Shown in pieces: positions 39,696 to 50,982 of a stretch of DNA of 64,000 bases. The stretch covers positions 7,127,001 to 7,191,000 of the forward strand of contig JAWUZG010000084.1 of the NCBI GenBank assembly GCA_036785705.1, written 5' to 3'. A model generated the notes under the pieces. It worked only from the letters and a program-made list of their open reading frames with translations. It ran no database searches and was not told the DNA's origin. Position numbers and translations under genes: made by a program. This stretch comes from Acanthornis magna (taxonomy: Eukaryota; Chordata; Aves; Passeriformes; Acanthizidae). Within the stretch, counting starts at the first letter, position 1. Each line of letters opens with the position of its first letter.

Positions 39696-39740
39696 ATGAG
39701 AACAGCGAGAGTGAGAGTGACTCAGATGACAGGTTTAAAG
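39696..39740 (+). CDS. DENND2B: DENND2B acidic micro-exon, coding exon 6 in window
   Basis: This 45-base exon (acceptor cctctgcag, donor gtaagg) completes an Asp codon, adds 14 codons and opens an Ala codon. It encodes ENSESESDSDDRFK, an acidic serine-rich run that looks like a casein kinase 2 target. Both flanking introns are in phase 1 and the exon length is a multiple of three, so skipping it would keep the frame. It links the basic N-terminal region to the uDENN domain. The matching run is present in human ST5. Confidence 0.93.
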
Positions 39741-41351
39741 GTAAGGGATCAGCCTTCAATGACTTCTAGTCAGACCCTGCCACAGACCTTGTCAATGGAT
39801 GTTCTCCTGCCACTGCATGTTGTTCCTGCCCATGGTCTACATTTCCTTCCTGAACTATGCTAACTCCATTACAGCAAAGCTCACGAAGTTCCAACACAGG
39901 AGCATGAGCGTGGAAAGCAAGGACAAAATAAGCTGTGAAGATCTAACAAGGATTTGGCAACTGTGTCACATAATGAAGAACAGGACCTTTGATAGATGGG
40001 CTTTGTCAGCCCCTTCAGAGATGCTGATCTATTCCAGACTGACTACTGAGTGCAGGCTTAAAAGGATGAGATTGGATAAAGATGCTCCTTTCTTATTCAT
40101 ATGCTTCTTTCAGTGTTTACTGCTCTGTGCTGATGGAAGCAAGGATCTGGGTCTGATCCAACATAGCGGTTCTTAGACTCTTTTATAGTCTGCAGTCTCC
40201 AAATTGTAGAAATTCCTTTATCAGTACCTGCACAAACTGCCTGAGGCAGGCCAGTAAATAAGTCTCTCCTTTTCGAGAGTCCTGATACAGAAAGAGATCT
40301 ATAAAAAAGGTGAAGACAGCAGCAACAGATTTCATTACTAAAAACCCATCGTGTTTTTAGTAGGTAAGGGGAAAAAAACCACAAGGGTGTGGAGCTGTTA
40401 AAAGGGGCAATCATCCATGTCTACCCACTGCAGATGTCACCTGCTTGGTGTACAAGCAGCAAAACTTTATGGAAAACATTGTCTTAGGGAGACAGATTTG
40501 CTCCAGATAGGTGGGGGCAAAGCCACCCAAAACAGGCTGTATGCAACATTGTACAGTGATCTGTGGGAAGTGACTTCTTGCTCCTTTTTCTGCCTGTACC
40601 AACCCAAAAGCACTTGCAGTCCTGTTTCTCTTTGTGTCAGAAAATAGAGGGGTTGCTTGTTCTCACAGATGGAAGAAGATGGACAGGGCCTGGCCCCTGC
40701 CTTGTTACTGGGAGGATATTCTGATCTCATGGGAAACTGGGAGGCTTTTCCCCCATTGTTGTGGAACACAGGATCTTCATTCTGTTGTCTCCCTCACCAA
40801 CTGCTGCTGAGTGACTTTGTGTTTACATTTATGCTCTTAGGGCACGCTGAGCCAAAGACCCTGTTGTCATGTACAACATGACAGGACTCACTGGGTGCCC
40901 ATCTAGGCGGGTGGGCTCGTTGGTCTCACCTCTAGCAAACATGGAGCAGTGGCCTGCAGCATGGGGCTGTCTCAAGGCAGGAGCAGGCAGGTTATTTCTG
41001 GGGATTTAGCTTCCCTAGTTGTGCAGTCACACTGAGACCCAAGTGCTTTATCAAAATAAATTTTAATTTTTCTGTTGAAACAGATGTATGAGGGCTGGTT
41101 ATCAAGGGCTTTCCCTTACTGCTTGTGACATTTTATATCCCTGCCACAAGGGCCAGTCAGACTTCTGGAAGCTGTGTGCAGTGGCAGTGAGTAGTGGAGC
41201 CTTAAGGGATTGAGATGTGCTGCTAACAGTTCCTTTGCCATTGCCCAGGGATCCTGATGTGAAGAGCTGGGGGAAAGCATGCAACGGAGCTGCTTTTACT
41301 GAGCTCATTTTGGTTTTTTTTTGTCTACTAGGACTGGTAATGATAATGATG

Positions 41352-41388
<37 letters not shown>

Positions 41389-42017
41389 CCAGTCCTCTGT
41401 AGATGTTGAGCAACAAGTCACTGGATCAAGGCACATCTTTGAGGTCTGGACAGTAACCATGAATCTAAGATTGCCTCCCAATTGAATTAGCACTACCAAA
41501 GCAATCCACAGGAGGCAATTGGCACATCTTTCCTTTCCTCCCTGTCCCCCTTCCCTGGAGATGATTTCATGGCTTGCCTTCTGGGGTTTGTAGCAAAAAG
41601 CTGTGCTGTGTAGGGACAGAGCACAGAACTGTTTATCACCAGGGTGAGCCAGGCCTGAGATGTGTCACCCTTGAGGCCCCAGTGCATATGCACAGCCACA
41701 AAAGGCCTTATAATCCAGTCTTATGTGTGAAGAAAAGCCAGGCCTTTGGCAGGGTAACAGTTATGAACTGCAGATTATTTCAGTGACTGAGTGTTGCATC
41801 ACTTCAGTACTTGGAGAGAGTTTTGATTTATGGGTGCAATTAGTGAGGGAGCATACAGAAGGTTTGCTAACTAGAAGGTTTGGTTTTGAAAGGAGAACAT
41901 GCTGGGAATAATACTCTGGCAAATTGAACGTCCTTTGTGAATGGCTGTTGCTTACACAAACACAGTCTCAGGTAATGATCTTTTTTTTTTAATTCCTTTT
42001 TTTCTTTTAAATGCCAG
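39741..42017 (+). other. DENND2B intron between exons 6 and 7
   Basis: The intron has gtaagg donor and atgccag acceptor. It holds the (AAT)n microsatellite at about 41338-41387 flanked by inverted arms. A 125-codon plus frame at 39799-40176 has no recognisable family, and I do not call it. Confidence 0.8.
41330..41396. repeat. (AAT)n microsatellite within an inverted repeat
   Basis: An (AAT)n tract, uninterrupted from 41352 to 41386 and imperfect (gataatgatg) before it, is enclosed by AGGACTGGT (41330-41338) and ACCAGTCCT (41388-41396), exact reverse complements. The pairing extends further with mismatches (ctac before, gtag after). Single-stranded DNA or RNA from here could fold with the repeat as loop. 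Confidence 0.9.
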
Positions 42018-42202
42018 CTCATACCCAGCGCCTTGTACACATCCAATCAATGCTGAAGAGGGCTCCAAGTTATCGAACCCTGGAACTGGAGCTGATTGAG
42101 TGGCAGGAACGGGAGTTATTTGAGTATTTTGTGGTAGTGTCCCTGAAAAAGAAGCCCTCTAAAAACACTTACCTCCCAGAAGTGACATACCAGTTTCCCA
42201 AG
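42018..42202 (+). CDS. DENND2B: DENND2B coding exon 7 in window, start of uDENN
   Basis: Two bases finish the Ala codon, then 61 codons end in phase 0. Acceptor atgccag, donor gtaaaa. The peptide includes HTQRLVHIQSMLKRAPSYRT and then WQERELFEYFVVVSLKKKP, NTYLPEV and TYQFPK. The strand FEYFVVVSL is the characteristic beginning of the upstream DENN (uDENN, longin-like) domain of the DENND2 group. In DENN proteins, uDENN packs against cDENN/dDENN to form the surface that binds GDP-loaded Rab and promotes GDP release. Residues differ little from human ST5. Confidence 0.96.
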
Positions 42203-42818
42203 GTAAAAAAAATTCCTATGTACAGTTCATTCTAAGATCAGTAAAGTGAATAAATGGAAAAATGAAGAGAAATCCAACTTTTAAATGGAGCTTTCAGAAC
42301 TGTTCCAAAGCAATCTGTTACAAAGCAAAGGGCATAGAGAAGGTAACTGAAAGCTTTCCCTGTTTTCAAATTTATCTTTTCCAGAGCTGGAGAGTTTGGC
42401 CTGATGCTGGATGCTTTAAAGACTATGTTTAAATTAAGTTTCTAAATATTTCACTTTTAACTAATTTTGGCTATATTAGGATTTCTTCCAAAACTCGCTG
42501 AAGTCAATGGAAAGACTTTTGCTGATCTCTGGCATTTCTCTTGTGCTCTTGCTGCAGAAAGGCATTTGAGCTAGGGCTGTGTTTTAAGTGGCCATTGTGC
42601 AACGATTTAAAAGAAAAAAAGTAAAACCCAGGAAGGGATTATTTCTTTTGCACAAGCACCTATGAGCCTGTCCTGGAGTCATGTCTCACTGTGCCAAGCA
42701 CAAATGCAGAACAATCTGATGGGCCCTGGCTCTCAGAGCTCATCAGTGACCCTGCCCCTGGACAGAGCTGGGAGGGGACACTCCAGGAACTGACTGAACC
42801 TCACTTTTCTCCCAACAG
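42203..42818 (+). other. DENND2B intron between exons 7 and 8
   Basis: This 616-base intron, with gtaaaa donor and cccaacag acceptor, is the shortest in the window. No other feature is seen. Confidence 0.88.
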
Positions 42819-42928
42819 CTGGAAAGACCAACCAAGCAGATGCGGGAAGCAGAGGAGCGCCTCAAGGCTATCCCGCAGTTCTGCTTCCCTGATGCCAAGG
42901 ACTGGCTCCCTGTCTCTGAGTACAACAG
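42819..42928 (+). CDS. DENND2B: DENND2B coding exon 8 in window, uDENN
   Basis: Thirty-six codons plus two bases of a Ser codon lie between acceptor cccaacag and donor gtgagt. The peptide reads LERPTKQMREAEERLKAIPQ, followed by FCFPDAKDWLPVSEYN. The F-C-F-P-D signature is typical of DENN uDENN domains (a loop before a beta strand). The intron separating it from exon 7 is only 616 bases, the shortest in the window. Confidence 0.96.
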
Positions 42929-44519
42929 GTGAGTGCTCCAGAGCTCCTCTGCACAATGGGGTGATGCTGGAACAATGCTGGAGTGCAGCTGGAGCAGCCA
43001 TAGCCTCCCTGATGCCCAATTAAGGAAGCAGCAGTTTGAATCTTGGCCACTTTTGTGATCAAGCAGCTGCATTTAATTTTTCTTTCTTTTGAAGCTCTGT
43101 ATTCTTTTTCTTCCCTATTCTGCCAGCCTCACAGGCCTGTGTGGCTGAGGGGAAGAGGCTTGATTGTTGCCCTGCGTGCTAAACTCAAAAGCATAAATGG
43201 AAGTATTTTAAATTAATCTTAAAAAGGACAGGGTCCTGCCCACCCCCTGCCCCAGTCATTTGCCTCAGAGTGCTTGTCTAACATCGCAGGACACCCCTTC
43301 ATTTGGCTCAAAATGTTTCTGTCTGAGAGCTTTCTTGAAGCTGTGCTCTATCCCAGCAGAGGAGCCCTCTCTTCCGTTGGAGATGAATGACTGGAGGAGA
43401 AGGGCAAGGAAAAGGAGAGCCAGGCTTGCATTTTCTTTCTCACTCAAAAGTGACCTCAAAAGTATATCTATAAAGCTTTTCCCCTGCATTGATATGTCAG
43501 AACTTGTTGATCCAAAGGTGTAAAGTAACAGGATAGGCAGAAGGGATGGTATCATGGAATGGTTTGGGTAGGAAGGGACCTTTAAAGGTCATGTAGTCCA
43601 ACCCTTCTGCCATGACCAGGGACATCTTTAACTAGATCAGGTTGCTCAGCCCTGTTCTCCTTGACCTTGAATGCTTTCAGTGATGGGGCATCTACCACCT
43701 CTCTGGACAACCTATCCCAGTGTTTTACCACCCTTATTTTAAAACATTTCTTCCTTTTATCTAGTCTGAATCTGCCCAGTTTTAGTTTAAAACCATTGCA
43801 CCTTGTCCTATTGCTACAGACACTAATAAAAACTCTGTTCCCATCTTTCTTAGAGGCTCCTTTTAAGTATTGAAAGGCCACAATAAGGTCTCCCCAGAGA
43901 CAGCTGTAATTACATAAACCCTGGCATTTCAGCACAAAGAACTATCTTATAAAATGCCATTTAAAACTTGCAAAGCAGTCAGGAATGTTTCTCAGCCCAG
44001 GCCCAAATTCACAGACCCATCCCTTTACCTGTGCTGTAATTACAGCCTTAAACTGTTGTTTTACTGCTGTGTCACAAATGGTATTTATCCTAGACAGAGA
44101 GATACAATGAGCTGGATTTTGGAAACCTGTGTTGTTTCTGGATTAGAAAATTATTTCTCTACTCTTAGAGAGTATCTAAGGTTCTCCCATTAAGAACAAA
44201 GCTCAGTCCAAAGACAAGATCTAACGAAAGGTTAGAACACTGGAATACTACCCTCAAAATGTGACTCTTGTGCTCCTTCAGCAGTACAAAGGGATGCCAT
44301 GTCACTGACATTGAGCACCCATCTCTTCTAATGAGACAGCTGGGCTGTCCTTAACCATACTGCTGACAGAATTTTTCCATAGTGTATGTCCTAAAATGAT
44401 GAAGACCCTCCAGTGAGTAGACTCTCTCACTGGATAAGGTAGTGTCCCTTCCTAAGTGATCTACCTTGTAGCCATGCTGTAATTCTTATATAAGATCTGG
44501 GCAATTCACTTTCTCCTAG
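42929..44519 (+). other. DENND2B intron between exons 8 and 9
   Basis: The intron has a consensus gtgagt donor and a tttctcctag acceptor. Its main content is the CR1 3' end at 43550-43903. Confidence 0.85.
43550..43903 (-). mobile_element. 5'-truncated CR1 LINE, minus strand, 3' end retained
   Basis: The minus strand reads from GGAGACCTTATTGTGGCCTT (near 43903) to the terminal attccatgat (43550), the usual CR1 3' terminus. The minus-strand frame keeps the C-terminal CR1 reverse transcriptase peptide almost open: GDLIVAFQYLKG, NRTRCNGFKLKLGRFRLDKR, WDRLSREVVDAPSLKAF. It is 5'-truncated, as is usual for CR1. It is better preserved than the two CR1 remnants near 24-26 kb, so it is probably younger. 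It cannot move on its own. Confidence 0.93.
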
Positions 44520-44589
44520 TGAGACCTTCTCTTTCATGCTGACTGGGGAAGACGGGAGCCGAAGGTTTGGATACTGCAGGAGGCTCTTG
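44520..44589 (+). CDS. DENND2B: DENND2B coding exon 9 in window, end of uDENN
   Basis: The first base (T) closes the Ser codon, then 23 codons end in phase 0. Acceptor tttctcctag and consensus donor gtaagt. The peptide is ETFSFMLTGEDGSRRFGYCR then RLL. F-x-F-x-L-T-x-x-x-G-x-R-x-F-G-Y-C-R is a core DENN signature (the strand pair that ends uDENN in the DENND1 and DENND2 families). At 70 bases it is one of the two shortest exons apart from the micro-exon, and it matches human ST5. Confidence 0.96.
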
Positions 44590-47500
44590 GTAAGTAAATC
44601 ACCTTCACCTCAAATGGCAGAATTCTCTTAAACAGGATCTCAAAACTGTAGTGTGAACTGACGGTGTCTCATGGTTTTTAAAGGAAACGGGGTTTTCTCA
44701 CTCTGAAATTTGGAAATGTAAGGAGATCAAATAAAATAGAATTTGTAATGGCTGTTTCAATCAGATAGATCCCAAGGCTTGTAGTGAATTTCTAAGAATG
44801 TGGAAAGTTTCTTGTGTGAGCTCTTACTTCATAAATTCTTTATGTTACATACTTTCAAGCACAATCAGAAATACTGCTACAATGGAAACAAAGGCAAAGC
44901 TGGTATTTTTAAACATTTGTGTGTAGTGTTTATCTCTTGGGCAGCTGCTTACATCTCAAAGGACTCTGCCAGCACTGTCTAATCAGTCTGCAGCTCAGAA
45001 CAATGCAATAGACTGGTGCCAGCAGTGGGAAGTCTGGCAGGCCCCTTTTCAGTCCTTGTGACAAGGGGTGGCCAACAGGTGAGGTGGGTAGCCTACAAAC
45101 TGTGTTGTCTCATCCCCTGAAAAATCCCTGGACACTTGATAAACTGAGAGCACGGCACTGTGTGTGTACTGGGAGGAGGAATCTGCACAAAGCCTTGCAG
45201 AGTGTGTTGAGGCGGAGCACAGTGCAAACAGTGATTTTGGTGTCCATCCTGCACACCCAATGGGATGGCAGCAAAGCAGAACGCAGTTGGTTGTTGCTGC
45301 ACTGGCCTGTGCTCATTGCCTTTTGAAGCTGTTTGTGTGGGGAGCCATGGCTCCTGTCCTGTTCTCCTGACTCTTGCCTACACTTGCTTGGGGAGCTTAT
45401 ATGGATATTGAATATTGCAGTCTGGCTGACTCTGTGCCAAATGAGTATCTACAGTAGTTTGTAAATAGGTCCCCCCTATCTAAGAATAAGGGACACTGTC
45501 ACTTTCGCCTCCATTCCCTTTCTGGCATGATTTCCCATTTTTTCAGGCAGGGAACACCTGCCTTCAGTAGCTTCCAGCAGAGTTAACTCCCTGTGCCTAG
45601 AACAGCCCCCTCTGTCCTGCTCCGCTGCTTGTGCCTGACCCTGCTCTTGCCCTGCTCTCTGTCTGTGGCGGAACCCTTGTCGTGCAGACAGCAGATGCTC
45701 TGTCTGGGAGATATTGCTGTGTGTGTTCCTCTATTTGGAAGAAGTTTCATTAAACTAACATTACAGAAAACTTGTTTATGAGTTCTGGGGGCGGTGTTTG
45801 CCATAGGTAGCATGACAGATACTCACTCTCCATAACACAGTGTATCAGAACGGGCCACAACAAGGTTTATATGTGGGCAGGAAATGTCACTGAAGGCTTG
45901 TGTTGCAGTAAACCTAGGGCTGGTCAAGGGGTGACTCAGGGACAAACAAGGAAAGCACCTAGAAGTCATCCTTGCTGGTGCAAATAAGCATAACAAGATG
46001 TAGGGCAGCAGTACAATTCAATTTTTTTTTTTTTTAATGAGTTGTCATTTAAAAGGATAATAAGGTATATTTGGACAAAAAATAAAAATCCTTGGAAAAT
46101 GTTGGCTAGAAATAAATTATGGAATGTTTTGCTCTACCAGGTAAAGGTGGTTTAAGAATTTTATCTTTCTGAGAGTGTCAGTAAATTTGTAATCATGCAC
46201 AGAGCTTTCATTTGTGAAATGCTAAATGGTTGGTACTGGAACATGCTGAGATTGAAATAACCAGTGACAATAAAAGACATTTATACACAGGAATGTTGAA
46301 TCATTTTGTCAATTAAATGTTAACATAGGCTTTTTTTACTCACTTAAAACTCAGTGAAATTCACCCCACATTAAGGACAACATAAAAATAGAACACTGAC
46401 TTTCAGCTGTGCAAAAGATGGATAAGCATATTAGGAAATTCCAGGAACAGAATTAAATCAATAGTGCACACTTTTATATAATGGTGTTCTGAGACAGCGT
46501 TGGAGGTTTTTATCCTGCATTGGCTAAGGCAAAAATCAATCAAATAGAAAAAGAATTAAAAAGGGGAAAAGAAGTACTGTCTTGGTAAATTTATCTAATA
46601 ACTACAAAGCCAGTTATAAAGCAGATCTGCTGCTGCCGCCTTGGGTGATCGCTTAATTCAGCTTGCTTAGTCTGGACTCCAAACTGGCATAGAGAAGCTG
46701 ACATGTGTCATCTCACCGGAACAGCCTAGCCAGCCAAGGAAAGGAAGGAGTGATGTCAGTGCTCTTCAGCAGCTTTGCCCTTTCTGGGGCAAATCCTGCC
46801 CAGAAATCCCTTCTGAGAGCAAACCTGGGGCTTAGAAAGAGAGAGGATTTTGGAAGCTGCAGGGAACATCTCAGAATTTCCTCTACCTGTGGAAAAAGCA
46901 AAAGCAGTAGAGATCTACTTTTGTTTGGGTGCTGCAACCTCCTTCTGTCGTGCTGGGAGAATTGGTGGAATCTAGGTGGTTACCTGAAGTGCCTTTTCCG
47001 TAAGGTTTGGCTGTCATCATGAAGTATAACAATTTCATATCCCCTGCAAATGTTGGTGCATGATGGGACAGCCTCATTGGTGTGTTACCTCAGTGTGTTA
47101 TATCTCTTGACAGAAAATACAGATTTTGTACAGGCAACAAGGAGGAGGTAAATCCTGCAGGCATTCTTTATATGCCAGCAGCAGATTTTTGTGTTTGGGG
47201 GTCCAATTTCCTGAACAGGTTTTGGAAACTTATGCCAGGGTTGCTCTGATGTCCAGGAGGGCACAGCATCTCCTTCAATTAGTCCCATTCCTGAGCTGCA
47301 GGTTCTGTCAAATGCAATAACCATAATTTGGGAACTACATGCAGTTTTCAGCAGACATTATGTAAGAGAAAGGCGAGGCCACACTGTAATATAGAACCAT
47401 GAAAAAACCCTAAAATTCTTATAAACGGCTCCACTTCAAGCCAAGCCAACTGCTGTGAGGCTAATTCCTTACAAAATGTTCCCCAGCTGTCCTGGTGAGG

Positions 47501-50500
47501 GATGCTCTTGTAATACCCAGCAAGAGGTGTCTCACACCTTCTGGTGCATTTGGCAACCTCCTTGTCAATAGCTCCATGGCTGATCACCTGATCCTGTGAG
47601 GGTGGCTGACTGTTCTTGTGCAGGGTCTGATGTGCAGATTCCTGCATTTAGGAAACAATTGTGTTTTGTCAGCGTTGCTCTCCTTTGGCGTGTTGTGATA
47701 TGAACAAACTGTTCCACTTTTTTGCCTTCAGATCTCAGATTCTTCCAGACCTTTTTTGGGGTTTGTGTGCCAAAACTACCTCAAGGGATACAATGACAAT
47801 TATGTTTTGTTTGTTCTACAAATCCTGTGCAGTATCCCCTTTAAATGTATTTATATTGTTTTGTTTCATTTTGGAACAGGATTAGAATGGAATGTAACCT
47901 ATTGTCCCACAGCAGACAATCTGCATTTCCATAGATAGCATGAAGTTTTCCAGTTACATCTTGATACCTGCAAGGCAATCCTGCAACAGCTTTTCTAGTG
48001 AGTGCATGTCAGCAGCAGAGATGATCTGGGCACCCTTGCAGAGGCTGTTTCATCCTACCCCTCTCTTCCCTCTCACATAAAACTTGATCCTCCACCACTT
48101 TTCTAGGCTAAGACAAGCCAGCCCCAGGAGTCCATGGAGGAGCAGATGCCTGAATGTGAACTGTGTACCTTAAAACATGGAAAGCAGTTGTTAGGTGGGA
48201 CTAACCTAACATCCTGCATTTGCTGGGGGCTGGAAAAGAGAATTCATTACACTGTGAAAGCAACTTTTGTGGGATGCAGACTGTTTATGGAGCTGCAAAA
48301 AGCTCATTGAAAAACCTTTTCTTCCCCTTGCCCTCTTCCTTCCATCCTGCCCTTCCCCAAGCACTTTGACTGCCCTGTGCACACTGGGTGCTCTGGCACC
48401 CAAAGTTCATGTTTCACATATAGCAAGCAGTCTTTAAGAAAACCTTATGGATTTACAACTCCCACAGTTTTCTCATGGTCAGAATTTGGATTGGCCTACA
48501 AGGAATCAAGAGCCTCCATAGAAACTGGCTTGTGACTGACTATTCATTTTAGCTTCCAGTGTTTGAATTGTTCTGATTCCTGGCACCATTAAGGAACGTC
48601 TTTGTTTCTGGATATGTTGACTAGGTGTATGTGATTTGCAAAGGCCACTTCCTTCACACAGCTCAGTGCTGTGGCACACTGGGAGGAGATCTCTGAAGGC
48701 TCCCCTAGGTTCCAAGCACATGGACAGGGAGGTGTGATTTGAAAGAGAAAAATGGCAGGCTTAGTTTTTGGAACAAAAGCCTCTTGTTTCTCCTGGCAAA
48801 GATTTTGGAGTGGGCTTTGGTCAGTAAAATTCAGATTAAACTCATCGTAAAAAAGACTGTCCTGAGCTGTGCGTGGACCAGCCCAGATGTAGATGTCAGC
48901 TTCTTCATCTCAGCCAAGTTCTTCTCAGTTTATGTTCATCATTTTGGGGAACTGTCTTGTTATCATCAAAACTCATTAGCATTTTCATTTTGTGATACTG
49001 GACTAAGGTTCAAAATATCCTGGGCTCCATGAACACAAATTGAAAGCAAATCAAACCCAAAACATCATCCCCTCCATCTCTGTTCTTTCAGGAGCAGTGC
49101 AGTGCACCAAGGCAGAGTCAGTCGGGTGCCTCTCAACTGGGCTTACTTTAGCACTTTGCTTTCCTGAGATGGACCTATTCTTTGTGTGCAAAAGTGAGCC
49201 TTGGATGGAGGGCATGTCTCCATGGCTGTGTAAAGCACACCCTGAAACTTGGGAGAGTTCCCTTTTGGGAAGAGAGGAGGTTACACTGGTACTGATGGCC
49301 AATCCCAGGGCTCAGGTCTGCCCTAGTGAAGAGAGATGAGTCCCGGCAGCAGTGTCATCTCCCACGCAATGTTCATTCCTGGGAAAGAAGCAAGCTAAAG
49401 CACAAAGGGTGTTTTTGATCCATCTGTGTGGTGTAAAGTGATGACTGAGAGGGGAGGTTATGTGAAGGGTTGCCAGTGTTACAAATTTGAGAAGTTCTGC
49501 CCCTCAGAATGGCTCTGCCTGAGGCTTTTGCTTGCTGCTCTTACAGATGATGTGTGTGCATCTGTGAGGCTGTGCTGTTTGCAGGAAAAGGTCTCTGAAA
49601 TAACAGAAAAGGATGTCCTACACAGCGAGTGCAGGGAGGGAAGAATCCTAGCTCCCACAGACATGTAGCCTTTAAGACATTTGAGAGCAATGATATTTCA
49701 TAAAGGAGAAACTCGGAGTAAGCGCTAAGCAGTTATTGTTTCTGGTCTTATAGATGACCCAGGAATGTGATGTTTTTACTGGCACTCAGTGAGACAGCTC
49801 TTGGTTGGGAGCTGTCCAAGGCTCCTGGCATGGCTTCGGCATTCCTGCAGATTTGACACAATGATTTTAACCAAAATCCCACATGCTTGATATAATCACT
49901 CAGTGCCTTTAGAAAGATTTTATACCTAATATGGACAAAAAAGGGCTCTGCTTTTTCAGAGATGTGACGTGTAGCGAGCAGGTTTGGATCCAGAAATAGA
50001 CTCATCTGTATTCACTTAGCTTTGGTATTTTTTTTTGTGGTATTTATTATAACAGGCAGGCACCTGCTGACTGTCCCAGTCTAGAGTGCAATATTCAGGT
50101 TTAAAAAGCACAGCTATCCCTCAGTTTCTCTTGATTGTCATCTCTGTGGCATGTGAATGTCAAACACTCCACAGGGAAGTTGGTCACTGTGCCAGTAGAG
50201 TCTAAAGAGACAAAGATAAGTGGAATAGGCAGAGTCCAGTAAGCTGAGGAAGCAGCATTTACTTCTCCAGGGCATATCCTATAGAGGATAGTCTTTACAG
50301 TTTCTTTTGGGGAGGAGTAAGAGGGATGCGTATCATTGTTTCATACGGTTTCATTGCCACTGTTTAAGTGATGTGAGTTTCATGTTTATCATGAGTTAGT
50401 CTGAGGAAGTCAATAATTTACTCATGCAGCCTGCCTTTGTTTAGGCTGTGAGCTCGCTTTCTGTAGGTTGAGCTTTCTTTGAACACCATGGAGTGCAGAG

Positions 50501-50904
50501 AGGGGAACTAAAACCATCATTGCCTACCTTAACATTGCGGTTCTCTTGCAGTACGTGGCCCCAGGGTGGCCCCACTGCTCGTGCTGCAGCAGAGCAGGGG
50601 ACAGAGACAGCAGAGGCATGAGTTCCAGCCCTGCTTCAATGTGCTTTTATGGCTGCAAGATGGAGCGATATTGGGATACAGCTCCAACACGCTGTGATTT
50701 CCAAAGAGGATAAGCTCTATTTGTGCTTTTCTGTTTCCTGTCTTATGGAAGACATATGATGCTTTTCCAAGAGCAGCTATGTGTTGGAGAAACAGATAGT
50801 GAGAGATGTCACATGATGGCCAACTGTGTGGTCACAGAGAGAAGTGCATTTCCTCATGGCTCCACATTCATATGTAATTCCCATCTCCTCTTTGCTGTTA
50901 TCAG
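44590..50904 (+). other. DENND2B intron between exons 9 and 10
   Basis: This 6.3 kb intron has a consensus gtaagt donor. It contains a T14 run at 46022-46035. No gene or clear mobile element is recognised; scattered open frames under 110 codons occur on both strands. Confidence 0.8.
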
Positions 50905-50982
50905 CCGAATGGAAAGGGCCCACGCCTACCTGAAGTTTACTGTGTCATCAGCCGCCTGGGGTGCTTTGACTTATTTTCCAAG
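50905..50982 (+). CDS. DENND2B: DENND2B coding exon 10 in window, uDENN-cDENN junction
   Basis: Twenty-six whole codons lie between acceptor ctgttatcag and donor gtaagg. The peptide is PNGKGPRLPEVYCVIS then RLGCFDLFSK. E-V-Y-C-V-I-S-R-L-G-C-F is the conserved strand that opens the central DENN domain of the DENND2 family. As I recall it, human has Gly-Leu where this sequence has Asp-Leu (CFDLFSK), a single substitution in an otherwise conserved run. The preceding intron is about 6.3 kb. The exon is short enough to be missed by open-frame scans. Confidence 0.95.

Noticed and set aside
39799..40176. 125-codon plus-strand frame in the intron after the micro-exon
   Set aside because: No family resemblance and no fitting splice sites; composition is like the surrounding intron.
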